Below are positions 10,185 through 17,986 of a stretch of DNA of 64,000 bases, piece after piece. This DNA comes from Caulobacter segnis (GTDB taxonomy: Bacteria; Pseudomonadota; Alphaproteobacteria; Caulobacterales; Caulobacteraceae): assembly GCF_019931575.1 (NCBI RefSeq), contig NZ_CP082923.1:1798001-1862000 (forward strand), given 5' to 3'. Positions within the stretch are counted from its first letter, which is position 1. Each line of letters begins with the position of its first letter. A program made the translations under genes and the position numbers. The notes under the pieces were generated by a model that was given only the letters and a program-made list of their open reading frames with translations, had not been told where the DNA came from and ran no database searches.

Positions 10185-11633
10185 CTAGGCGAGATCGGCA
10201 TAGGCCTTCTCGACCGCGCTCACGAACGTCGGATTGCTCGTCAGCGCCGCCGGGAACACGCTGTCCAGGGCCAGGAAGGTGGGGACGTCGGTCTTGGCGT
10301 CGCCGGTCGCGGCTGCGCCAATCGCCGACAGCTTGTCGGCCAGCGGATCGGTGATCGCGTCGCCGGCCTTGGCGCGCAGGGCCACGAACCGCATCCAGGC
10401 CGCCAGCGGGATCGCCAGGCGTTCGATCGAGCGGCCGGCCTCCAGCGTCTCGGTCAGCGTGCCGAGGATGCGGAAGGGCAGCTTCTGGGTGCCGTCCCAG
10501 GCGATCTGCGACAGGTAGTGACGGATCTCGGGATTGCGGAAGCGGGCCAGAATGGCCTCGGCGTATTCGGCCAGGTCGAGACCCCGCGGCGCGGTCAGCG
10601 TCGGGATGATGTCCTTGGTCATCAGCTCGCGGGCCAGGGCCTCCAGGGCCGGGTCGCTGACGGCCTCGAACACCGTCTCGTGGCCGCGCAGGATGCCGGC
10701 GTAGGCGAGGGTGGAGTGCACGCCGTTCAGCAGGCGCAGCTTGGCGCGCTCGAAGCCGCGCACGTCATCGGTCAGGATGACGCCGACGCTGGCCAGGTCA
10801 GGTGCGTCGGCGGCAAGCACGTCTTCCACCACCCACTGGGTGAAGGCTTCGCGCTGGATCGGCCAGGCGTCCTCCAGGCCGGTGGCGGCCAGGACGCGGG
10901 CCCGCAGGGCGTCGTCTGTTGCCGGGGTGATGCTGTCGACCATGGTGCGCGGGAAGCTGCCCTCGCGGTCGATCCAGGCGGCCAGGTCGGCGTCGACCTT
11001 GGTCGCGAAGGCCACGACGGCCGCCTTCAGGCGCCAGCCGTTGTCGGCGAGGTTGTCGCAGGCCACGACGGCGTACGGCGACAGGCCCGCCGCGAACCGG
11101 CGGCGCAGGCCCTCGACGATGTAGCCGACGGCGCTCTTGGGCTCGCGCGGGTTGGCCAGGTCGTGGACGATGTCGGGGTGCTTCTCGTCGAGGCCGCCCT
11201 CGGCCGAGAGCGTGTAACCCTTCTCGGTGACGGTCAGGGTGACGATGCGGGTGGTCGGGGCGGCCAGGCGGGCGAAGACCGACGGCGGATCCTCCGGCGC
11301 GACCAGCACTTCGCGGATCGAGCCGATGACGCGGAAGGTGGTCTCGGCGTCCAACTGGGCCAGGGTGTAGAGGCCGTCCTGCGGCTCCAGGGCGTCGCGG
11401 ACGCCCGGGCTCTTCAGCGAGACGGCGCAAATGCCCCAGCGCGGGTCGCTGGCCAGCAGTTGGTCGAAATAGAAGGCCTGGTGGGCGCGGTGGAAGGCGC
11501 CAGGACCGAAGTGGACGACGCCGACCTGGACCTTGTCGCGGTCGTAGGTGGGCAGGACGACGCCGGGGATCGCCCCGGGATAGCTGGTCGCGCTCAGACG
11601 CAGGGCGGGGGAGGTCGCGGAGGAAGCGGTCAA
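10185..11633 (-). CDS. uxuB: Mannitol dehydrogenase family; D-mannonate oxidoreductase (fructuronate reductase)
   Basis: A 482-residue NAD-dependent polyol dehydrogenase. GPGAFHRAHQ (43-52) and KLRLLNGVHSTLAYAG are the signature stretches of the mannitol dehydrogenase family. In a hexuronate cluster the likely reaction is D-fructuronate to D-mannonate. It follows uxaA by 91 nt on the same strand and ends next to the sugar transferase stop. The best start is TTG; I see no in-frame ATG nearby and only a weak ribosome-binding site, so the start is uncertain. No uxuA (mannonate dehydratase) or uxaB is in the window, so a tagaturonate reductase role cannot be excluded. Confidence 0.85.
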   Translation of the reverse strand: MTASSATSPALRLSATSYPGAIPGVVLPTYDRDKVQVGVVHFGPGAFHRAHQAFYFDQLLASDPRWGICAVSLKSPGVRDALEPQDGLYTLAQLDAETTFRVIGSIREVLVAPEDPPSVFARLAAPTTRIVTLTVTEKGYTLSAEGGLDEKHPDIVHDLANPREPKSAVGYIVEGLRRRFAAGLSPYAVVACDNLADNGWRLKAAVVAFATKVDADLAAWIDREGSFPRTMVDSITPATDDALRARVLAATGLEDAWPIQREAFTQWVVEDVLAADAPDLASVGVILTDDVRGFERAKLRLLNGVHSTLAYAGILRGHETVFEAVSDPALEALARELMTKDIIPTLTAPRGLDLAEYAEAILARFRNPEIRHYLSQIAWDGTQKLPFRILGTLTETLEAGRSIERLAIPLAAWMRFVALRAKAGDAITDPLADKLSAIGAAATGDAKTDVPTFLALDSVFPAALTSNPTFVSAVEKAYADLA

Positions 11634-11724
11634 GGGAGCACGCCTGGGGTTTCGTAGCGGAAGGATCGGCCGCCTACATGCTGTAGTCCGACCTTGGTGG
11701 CAATTGGCTTGACCATTTTCCGGT

Positions 11725-13233
11725 CTAGAGCGTCACGCCCGATTTCCAGATGGCGATCTCGCGCTCGCCGTTCAGCTCGGCCTTGGTGGCCTTGCCCGAG
11801 GCGGTGTCGACCACGAGGTCCATCAGGCGGTCGGCGGCCTCGTCCATCGAGACGCCTTCCAGCACCTGGCCGGCGTCGAAGTCGATCCAGCCGGGCTTGC
11901 GCTGGGCCAAGCCCGAATTCGAGGCGATCTTCAGGGTCGGGGCGGGAAAGCCCAGCGGCGTGCCGCGACCGGTGGTGAACAGGATCACCGTGGCCCCGGC
12001 GGCGGTCAGGGCCGTCGACGACACCGCGTCGTTGCCGGGCGCCTCCAGCAGGGTCAGGCCGTGCGGGCCGACCTTCTCGCCGTAGCGCAGCACCTCGACC
12101 AGCTGGGCCCGGCCGCCCTTCTGCACCGCGCCCAGGGACTTCTCCTCCAGGGTGGTGATGCCGCCGGCGATGTTGCCGGGCGACGGGTTCTCATAGATCG
12201 GCTGGTTGTTGTCGATGAAGTAGCGCTTGAAGTCGTCGATCACCCCGACGGCCTCGTCGAAGATCGCGCGGCTGGCGGCGCGCTGCAGCAGCACGTTCTC
12301 GGCGCCGAAGACCTCGGGGATCTCGGTCAGGACCGGGGTGCCGCCGGCGTCGGCGACCTTGTCGGCGATGCGGCCGACCAGCGGATTGGCGGTGACGCCC
12401 GAGAAGCCGTCCGAACCGCCGCACTTCAGGCCCACGACCAGGTCCGACACCGGGATGGGCTCGCGGCGATCCCGCTCGGCGATCTCGACCAGGGCCTCGA
12501 CGGCGGCCAGGCCGTCCTCGAGTTCGTCCTCGACCATCTGGGTGGTGAAGCTCTTCAGGCGATCGCGGTCGATCTCCGGCGCGCTGTCGAGCAGGGCCTT
12601 CAATTGGTTGTTCTCGCAGCCCAGGCCCAGCAGCAGCACGCCGCCGGCGTTGGGATGACTGGCCAGGGCGGCGATCAGCTTGCGGGTGTGGGAAAGGTCG
12701 TCGCCCAGCTGCGAGCAGCCGAACGGGTGGGGGAAGGCGAAGACGCCGTCGACACGACCGGCGAAGCGCTGGTTGGCCTTCTCGGCGATGCGGCGGGCGG
12801 TGTTGGCTACGCAGCCGACCGTGCACAGCACCCAGATCTCGTTGCGGGTGCCGGCCCGGCCGTTCTTGCGGCGATAGCCGTCGAAGGTGCGAGCCGGGGC
12901 TTCGGCGTGCGGCTCCGGCGCGGTCGGAGCGAAGCTGTAGCCCTCGACGCCCTCCAGGCGGGTGTGGACGTTGTGGACGTGGACATGGTCGCCGACCGCG
13001 ATGTCGACGACCGCCCGGCCGATCGGCCAGCCGTACTTCAGGACGTCTTCGCCAGCGCTGGCAGAGCGAATAGCGATCTTGTGACCCTTGGGGATGTCGA
13101 TGCGCACCGTGATCGGCTGGCCGTGCAGCTCCAGCGTCTCACCGGCGACGAGGTCGCGCAGGGCGGTCGCCACGTGGTCGCGAGGGTCCACCGGGTGGAT
13201 CGATTCGCGTTTGGCCAGGGTGGTTTCAGTCAT
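11725..13233 (-). CDS. uxaA: Altronate dehydratase (altronate hydrolase)
   Basis: A 502-residue member of the UxaA/galactarate dehydratase family, converting D-altronate to 2-keto-3-deoxygluconate (KDG). An N-terminal SAF-like domain (about 12-95) precedes GYRRKNGRAGTRNEIWVL and the catalytic region. Cysteine-bearing motifs CTVGCVAN, HPFGCSQLG and LGLGCENNQ are where the family binds its metal. The start is the ATG of MTETTLAKRES. A LacI-type operator lies about 50 nt upstream, and the gene is divergent from the lacI-family regulator. Confidence 0.93.
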   Translation of the reverse strand: MTETTLAKRESIHPVDPRDHVATALRDLVAGETLELHGQPITVRIDIPKGHKIAIRSASAGEDVLKYGWPIGRAVVDIAVGDHVHVHNVHTRLEGVEGYSFAPTAPEPHAEAPARTFDGYRRKNGRAGTRNEIWVLCTVGCVANTARRIAEKANQRFAGRVDGVFAFPHPFGCSQLGDDLSHTRKLIAALASHPNAGGVLLLGLGCENNQLKALLDSAPEIDRDRLKSFTTQMVEDELEDGLAAVEALVEIAERDRREPIPVSDLVVGLKCGGSDGFSGVTANPLVGRIADKVADAGGTPVLTEIPEVFGAENVLLQRAASRAIFDEAVGVIDDFKRYFIDNNQPIYENPSPGNIAGGITTLEEKSLGAVQKGGRAQLVEVLRYGEKVGPHGLTLLEAPGNDAVSSTALTAAGATVILFTTGRGTPLGFPAPTLKIASNSGLAQRKPGWIDFDAGQVLEGVSMDEAADRLMDLVVDTASGKATKAELNGEREIAIWKSGVTL

Positions 13234-13280
13234 CTCGGATCGTCGTCGCTGGAAGGAGTGTCGTCAATTTAGACGTTCAG

Positions 13281-13300
13281 TGACATGGTAACCGGTGTCA
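13281..13300. promoter_or_regulatory. LacI-family operator, uxaA / lacI divergent promoter region
   Basis: Read on the minus strand the site is TGACACCGGTTACCATGTCA. Its core TGACACCGGTTACC recurs before uxaC, with related cores before eda and before the hydratase-exuT pair. On the minus strand a TTGCGA...TACCAT pair with 16-nt spacing overlaps it, so a bound repressor would block a plausible uxaA promoter. The regulator gene begins about 95 nt on the other side. Confidence 0.75.
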
Positions 13301-13318
13301 GTCTGCTCGCAAGCAGAC
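13301..13318. repeat. Perfect 7-bp inverted repeat abutting the uxaA operator
   Basis: GTCTGCT-CGCA-AGCAGAC directly touches the operator. It could be an extra protein-binding site in the divergent promoter or a hairpin in a leader transcript. The sequence is not shared with the other operator sites in the window. Confidence 0.5.
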
Positions 13319-13393
13319 GTTTCGTCCTAGGTTGGCGACGCTTGCGCCGCTAGAGTATGACAAAAGAAAATGACTTAGGCTGCTGGAAACGCC

Positions 13394-14482
13394 GTGACCT
13401 CTTCGAAGACGCCTTCCTCGTCCCCGGAAGCCTCGAGTCCCGAGGGCAGTGAGAACGGCGTGGAGGGCGGTCGCCGCCGCGCCACGATCAACGACATCGC
13501 GCGTCTGGCGGGCGTGTCGAAGAAGACCGTCTCTCGGGTCATCAATCAGTCGCCGTTCGTCCGCGACGAAACCCGCGAGCGGATCGAGGCGGTGATCGCC
13601 GAGTGGGGCTACGCCCCCGACCCGCAGGCGCGGGGCCTGGCGTTCCGCCGCTCGTTCCTGATCGGCATGATCTACGACAACCCCAACCCGCAATATGTCG
13701 TGAACATGCAGCTGGGGCTGCTGGACGGCATGCGCGGCTCGGGCTTCGAGCTGGTTGTCCACCCCTGCAACCGCGCCAGCCCGACCTTCCTGCAGGACAT
13801 CCGCGCCTTCGTGGAGCGTCAGAAGCTGTTTGGCGTGGTGCTGCCGCCGTCGGTGTCGGAGGACGACCGCGTCGCCAAGCTGCTGAACGAGATCGGCTGC
13901 TCGTACATCCGCATCGCCTCGGTCGAGCTGGACAAGCCCGAGCACATGATCGTCGGTCACGACCGCATGGGCGCGGGCCAGGCCGCGCGCCACATCATCG
14001 AGCTGGGTCACAAGCGCATCGCCTTCATCTCGGGTCCCGACACCTTCCGCTCTTCGCACGAGCGGCGAGGGGGCTTCGAGGACGGCCTGGCCGAGGCCGG
14101 GCTGAAGCTGGCCGAGAAGGACATCGTCCAGGGCGCCTACACCTTCGAGTCCGGCGTGGCCTGTGGCGACGTCCTGCTGGCGCGGACCCCGCGTCCGACG
14201 GCGATCTTCTGCGGCAACGACGAGATGGCCGCGGGCGTTCTGCAATCGGCGCGCAAGGCGGGCCTGTCGGTGCCGCAAGACCTGTCTGTCGTCGGCTTCG
14301 ACGACTTCCAGATCGCTCAGGCCGTCTGGCCGCCGCTGACCACGGTCCACACCCCGACCCGCGAGATCGGCAAGATGGCCGCCGAGAAGCTGATCGGCGT
14401 CGAGCGGCGCGAGCCGCGCGACATGACCAAGACCGAGCCGAGCCTGGTGGTGCGCGAGTCCTCCGGGCCGGTTCCCGTCTAG
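13394..14482 (+). CDS. LacI-family transcriptional regulator of hexuronate genes
   Basis: A 362-residue repressor. After a Ser/Pro-rich N-terminal extension of about 28 residues, the helix-turn-helix reads INDIARLAGVSKKTVSRVIN, with a hinge helix near YAPDPQARGL. A periplasmic-binding-protein-like ligand domain fills the rest (LIGMIYDNPNPQYV, ELGHKRIAFISG, DLSVVGFDDF). GTG start. It lies between uxaA and uxaC, and LacI-type palindromes precede both, so it is the natural candidate to bind them. The inducer is probably a hexuronate intermediate such as KDG; that is inference. Confidence 0.92.
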   Translation: MTSSKTPSSSPEASSPEGSENGVEGGRRRATINDIARLAGVSKKTVSRVINQSPFVRDETRERIEAVIAEWGYAPDPQARGLAFRRSFLIGMIYDNPNPQYVVNMQLGLLDGMRGSGFELVVHPCNRASPTFLQDIRAFVERQKLFGVVLPPSVSEDDRVAKLLNEIGCSYIRIASVELDKPEHMIVGHDRMGAGQAARHIIELGHKRIAFISGPDTFRSSHERRGGFEDGLAEAGLKLAEKDIVQGAYTFESGVACGDVLLARTPRPTAIFCGNDEMAAGVLQSARKAGLSVPQDLSVVGFDDFQIAQAVWPPLTTVHTPTREIGKMAAEKLIGVERREPRDMTKTEPSLVVRESSGPVPV

Positions 14483-14516
14483 AGCATTCGCGGCCCCTTC
14501 GGGTTGCATCGGATCA

Positions 14517-14530
14517 TGACACCGGTTACC
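14517..14530. promoter_or_regulatory. LacI-family operator upstream of uxaC
   Basis: TGACACCGGTTACC, identical over 14 nt to the minus-strand copy before uxaA. A TTGCAT and TACCAA pair spaced by 17 nt overlaps it, with the operator covering the spacer and -10 region. It lies about 50 nt before the uxaC ATG and just after the regulator stop. Confidence 0.75.
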
Positions 14531-14578
14531 AAGCGGGCCGCAGCGGCCGCCGGTGAGATAGGGAGCAGACGCACAGCC

Positions 14579-16045
14579 ATGCCCAGGCCTCTGAATTTCC
14601 ATGAAGATCGGTTGTTCCCGGCGGACGCGACGACGCGGTCGTACGCGCGGGGGCTGTATGGGCTGGTCAAGGACCTGCCGATCATCAGCCCGCACGGCCA
14701 CACCGACCCGGCCTGGTTCGCGACCAACGAACCGTTCCAGGACGCCACCGACCTGCTGCTGGCGCCCGACCACTATCTGTTTCGGATGCTCTACAGCCAG
14801 GGCGTCTCGCTGGACGCCCTGAAGGTGCGCTCCAAGGCCGGCGTTCCGGCCACCGATCCGCGCGCGGCCTGGAGGCTGCTGGCCCAGAACTTCCACCTCT
14901 TCCGCGGCACGCCCTCGTGGATCTGGCTGAACCACGTGTTCTCGAAGGTGTTCGGCTTCACGGAGGTTTTCGACGCGACGACCGCCGACGACTATTTCGA
15001 CCGCATCAACGAGGCCCTGGCCACCGACGCCTATCGGCCCCGGGCCCTGTTCGACCGCTTCAACATCGAGACCCTGGCCACCACCGAGGGCCCGCACGAG
15101 GTCCTCAAGCACCACCAGGCCATTCGCGAGAGCGGCTGGGGCGGCCATGTGATCACCGCCTATCGCCCCGACGCGGTCATCGACTTCGAGGACGAGCGCG
15201 GTCCGCGCGCCTTCGAGCGCTTCGCCGAGGTCTCGGGCCAGGACGTCTACAGCTGGAAGAGCTACCTGGAGGCCCACCGCCTGCGCCGGCAGGCCTTCAT
15301 CGAGGCCGGGGCGACGTCTTCGGATCACGGCCACCCGACGGCGGCCACCGCCGACCTGTCGGACGTCGAGGCCGAGGCCTTGTTCGCCGACCTGGTGAAG
15401 GGCGACGTCACGCCGCAGAAGGCCGAGCTGTTCCGGGCCCAGATGCTGACCGAGATGGCCAAGATGAGCCTGGACGACGGCCTGGTCATGCAGATCCACC
15501 CCGGCTCGCACCGCAACCACAATGTCGGCCTGCTGAACTCCCACGGCCGCGACAAGGGCGCCGACATCCCGATGCGCACCGAATATGTCGATGCGCTCAA
15601 ACCCCTGCTGACCCGCCTGGGCAACGACCCGCGCCTGTCGGTGATCCTGTTCACCCTGGACGAGACCACCTACAGCCGCGAACTGGCCCCGCTGGCCGGT
15701 CACTATCCAGTGCTGAAGCTGGGTCCGTCCTGGTGGTTCCACGACAGCCCCGAAGGCATGATGCGCTTCCGCGAGCAGGTCACCGAGACCGCCGGCTTCT
15801 ACAACACCGTCGGCTTCAACGACGACACCCGCGCCTTCCTCTCCATCCCCGCTCGACACGACGTCGCACGCCGCGTCGACAGCGCTTTCCTCGCCCGCAT
15901 GGTCGCCGAACATCGTATGGACCTCGTCGAAGCCGAGGACCTCATCGTCGACCTGACGTACAACCTGCCTAAGAAGGCCTACAAGCTGGATCAGCGTCCC
16001 GATTGGGCTCGTCCCACCTCGGTGCTGCCCGCCGCCGCCGAATAA
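14579..16045 (+). CDS. uxaC: Glucuronate (uronate) isomerase
   Basis: A 488-residue cytoplasmic enzyme of the amidohydrolase-like UxaC family, interconverting D-glucuronate with D-fructuronate and D-galacturonate with D-tagaturonate. Visible motifs are ISPHGHTDP near the start (metal-binding histidines), TTEGPHEVLKHHQ and MQIHPGSHRNHN. I chose the ATG of MPRPLNFHED because upstream in-frame ATGs overlap the operator. It is the first gene of uxaC-kduI-kduD, with 24 nt to kduI. Confidence 0.95.
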   Translation: MPRPLNFHEDRLFPADATTRSYARGLYGLVKDLPIISPHGHTDPAWFATNEPFQDATDLLLAPDHYLFRMLYSQGVSLDALKVRSKAGVPATDPRAAWRLLAQNFHLFRGTPSWIWLNHVFSKVFGFTEVFDATTADDYFDRINEALATDAYRPRALFDRFNIETLATTEGPHEVLKHHQAIRESGWGGHVITAYRPDAVIDFEDERGPRAFERFAEVSGQDVYSWKSYLEAHRLRRQAFIEAGATSSDHGHPTAATADLSDVEAEALFADLVKGDVTPQKAELFRAQMLTEMAKMSLDDGLVMQIHPGSHRNHNVGLLNSHGRDKGADIPMRTEYVDALKPLLTRLGNDPRLSVILFTLDETTYSRELAPLAGHYPVLKLGPSWWFHDSPEGMMRFREQVTETAGFYNTVGFNDDTRAFLSIPARHDVARRVDSAFLARMVAEHRMDLVEAEDLIVDLTYNLPKKAYKLDQRPDWARPTSVLPAAAE

Positions 16046-16069
16046 GAACACCCTTCCGGAGACTTCCCG

Positions 16070-16912
16070 ATGTTCGCCAAGACCTACCACGCCACCCATC
16101 CGGACATGATGTTCGCGGTCAGCAACGACGACCTGCGCGACCGTTACCTGATGCAGGGCCTGTTCCAGGACGGCCAGATCGTCCTGACCTACAACCACGC
16201 CGAACGCTTCGTCGTCGGTGGCGTGGTGGCTACTTCGGCCGTCAAGCTGCCCGACCAGACCGAGCCCGCCTCGGCCGCCGGCCACCCGTTCCTGGAGCGC
16301 CGCGAGCTGGGCGTGATCAATGTCGGCGAAACCACCGGCAAGATCACCGTCGACGGCGTGGCCTACGAGATCGTTCCGCGTGACGGCCTGTACGTCACCA
16401 TGGGCGCCAAGGACGTGACCTTCGAAGGCCTGAACGGTGAAGCCGCGCGCTTCTACCTGGTCAGCCTGCCGGCCCACGCTTCGTTTGAAACCAAGAAGCT
16501 GGCCTTCGCCGACGCCGTCGCCCTGGAGCGCGGCGCGCTGGAAACCAGCAACGAGCGCACGATCTACCAGTACATCGTCCCGACCACCTGCAAGTCGGCC
16601 CAGCTGCTGCTGGGCATGACCGTGCTGAAGCCGGGCAGCGTCTGGAACACCATGCCGCCGCACCTGCACGACCGCCGCTCGGAAGCCTATTTCTACTTCG
16701 GCCTGGGCGAGAACGACCGGGTCTTCCACTACATGGGCGAGCCGGACGAGATGCGTCACATCGTGATCGCCAACGAGGAAGCCGTGATGAGCCCGCCGTG
16801 GTCGATCCACATGGGCTCGGGCACCGCCAACTACACCTTCATCTGGGCGATGGGCGGCGAGAACCTCGACTACACCGACATGAACGTGCTGGATATCTGC
16901 CAGCTGAAGTAG
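16070..16912 (+). CDS. kduI: 5-dehydro-4-deoxy-D-glucuronate isomerase
   Basis: A 280-residue cupin-fold isomerase that converts 4-deoxy-L-threo-5-hexosulose uronate (the product of pectin lyases) to 3-deoxy-D-glycero-2,5-hexodiulosonate, the KduD substrate. The metal site is visible as [15 protein letters not shown]. The N-terminal [30 protein letters not shown] and C-terminal [14 protein letters not shown] are typical. It sits between uxaC and kduD, which implies that unsaturated uronates from pectin-type polymers feed the same pathway. Confidence 0.95.
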   Translation: MFAKTYHATHPDMMFAVSNDDLRDRYLMQGLFQDGQIVLTYNHAERFVVGGVVATSAVKLPDQTEPASAAGHPFLERRELGVINVGETTGKITVDGVAYEIVPRDGLYVTMGAKDVTFEGLNGEAARFYLVSLPAHASFETKKLAFADAVALERGALETSNERTIYQYIVPTTCKSAQLLLGMTVLKPGSVWNTMPPHLHDRRSEAYFYFGLGENDRVFHYMGEPDEMRHIVIANEEAVMSPPWSIHMGSGTANYTFIWAMGGENLDYTDMNVLDICQLK

Positions 16913-16937
16913 GGCCGCGAGGCCACGCGCTCCCGTA

Positions 16938-17025
16938 TCATCCCGGCCGGAGCGCAGCGTAGAGCCGGGACCGCCGCAAGCGAACGTGGCGGTCCCGGAT
17001 CGACCTTTCAGGTCGTCCGGGATGA
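16938..17025. repeat. Three-stem intergenic palindrome between kduI and kduD
   Basis: An outer stem TCATCCCGG / CCGGGATGA encloses a perfect 11-bp stem (CCGGGACCGCC / GGCGGTCCCGG) and a 6-bp stem (CGACCT / AGGTCG), giving a Y-shaped fold. It fills most of the 138-nt gap in an otherwise tight operon. It may tune mRNA processing or be a dispersed repeat; no second copy is in the window. Confidence 0.7.
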
Positions 17026-17050
17026 CACCTATTTTGAACAGGAACTCGAC

Positions 17051-17809
17051 ATGGCCAATCCGTTCAGCCTCGAAGGCAAGGTCGCGCTCGTCACCGGCGC
17101 CAACACCGGGATCGGGCAGGGGATCGCCATCGCCCTGGCTGCCGCCGGCGCGGACATCGCCGCCGCGGGCCGCAGCGAGCCGACCGAGACCCAGAAGGCC
17201 ATCGAGGCCCTGGGCCGCAAGTTTCTGTCGATCAAGGCCGACTTCGGCTCGGTCGAGCCCGTCCAGCGCGTGATCGACGAGACCGTCTCCGCGTTCGGCA
17301 AGGTCGACATCCTGGTCAACAACGCCGGCATCATCCGTCGCGCCGACTCGATCGAGTTCTCGGAAGCCGACTGGGACGCGGTGATGGACACCAACCTGAA
17401 GGTCGTCTTCTTCCTGACCCAGGCCTTCGCCAAGCAGGCCATCAAGCAGGAGACCGGCGGCAAGGTGATCAATATCGCCTCCTTGCTCTCGTTCCAGGGC
17501 GGCATCCGCGTGCCGTCGTACACGGCCGCCAAGTCGGGCCTGGCCGGCCTGACCAAGATCCTGGCCAACGAGTGGGCGACCAAGGGGATCAACGTCAACG
17601 CCATCGCGCCGGGCTATTTCGACACCAACAACACCGAGGCCCTGCGCGCCGATCAGGACCGCAACGCCGCCATTCTGGCCCGCATCCCGGCCGGCCGCTG
17701 GGGCCGTCCGGAGGACATCGGCGGCGCCGCCGTGTTCCTGGCCTCGTCGGCCGCGGACTACGTCCAGGGCATTACCTTGCCCGTCGACGGCGGCTGGCTG
17801 GCCCGCTAG
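17051..17809 (+). CDS. kduD: 2-dehydro-3-deoxy-D-gluconate 5-dehydrogenase (SDR)
   Basis: A 252-residue classical short-chain dehydrogenase reducing the KduI product to KDG with NAD(P)H. The cofactor loop TGANTGIGQG (about 17-26), NNAGII, the catalytic Ser in NIASLLSFQGG and the YTAAKSG catalytic Tyr/Lys are all present. The C-terminus QGITLPVDGGWLAR is typical. Operon position after kduI separates it from the many generic SDRs. Confidence 0.92.
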   Translation: MANPFSLEGKVALVTGANTGIGQGIAIALAAAGADIAAAGRSEPTETQKAIEALGRKFLSIKADFGSVEPVQRVIDETVSAFGKVDILVNNAGIIRRADSIEFSEADWDAVMDTNLKVVFFLTQAFAKQAIKQETGGKVINIASLLSFQGGIRVPSYTAAKSGLAGLTKILANEWATKGINVNAIAPGYFDTNNTEALRADQDRNAAILARIPAGRWGRPEDIGGAAVFLASSAADYVQGITLPVDGGWLAR

Positions 17810-17901
17810 CGAAACAAATCCGCGCAAATACACGATGGTAGCGCAACCATTGTGCCGGGTGGCTTTTCCCGCCCGGTGAAGCGCGGTAGAGGGCGCCGCG
17901 A

Positions 17902-17927
17902 CGTCAGGGGAGGGGAGTCCTCTGACG
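17902..17927 (+). promoter_or_regulatory. Stem-loop in the ppc leader
   Basis: A roughly 10-bp imperfect stem (CGTCAGGGGA / TCCTCTGACG) about 60 nt before the ppc start. There is no T-run, so it is not a classical terminator. Its role is unknown; it may mark the boundary between the kduD operon and ppc. Confidence 0.4.
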
Positions 17928-17986
17928 CGCTCTCTTGATCCATTCCAGTACGGGGCGGCGGCCTTCGTCGCCCCTGGAGTCCGCGC

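Noticed and set aside
17020..17050. Another LacI-type operator before kduD
   Set aside because: Only TGACACC is present; the second half is missing and the position is inside a repeat and an operon.
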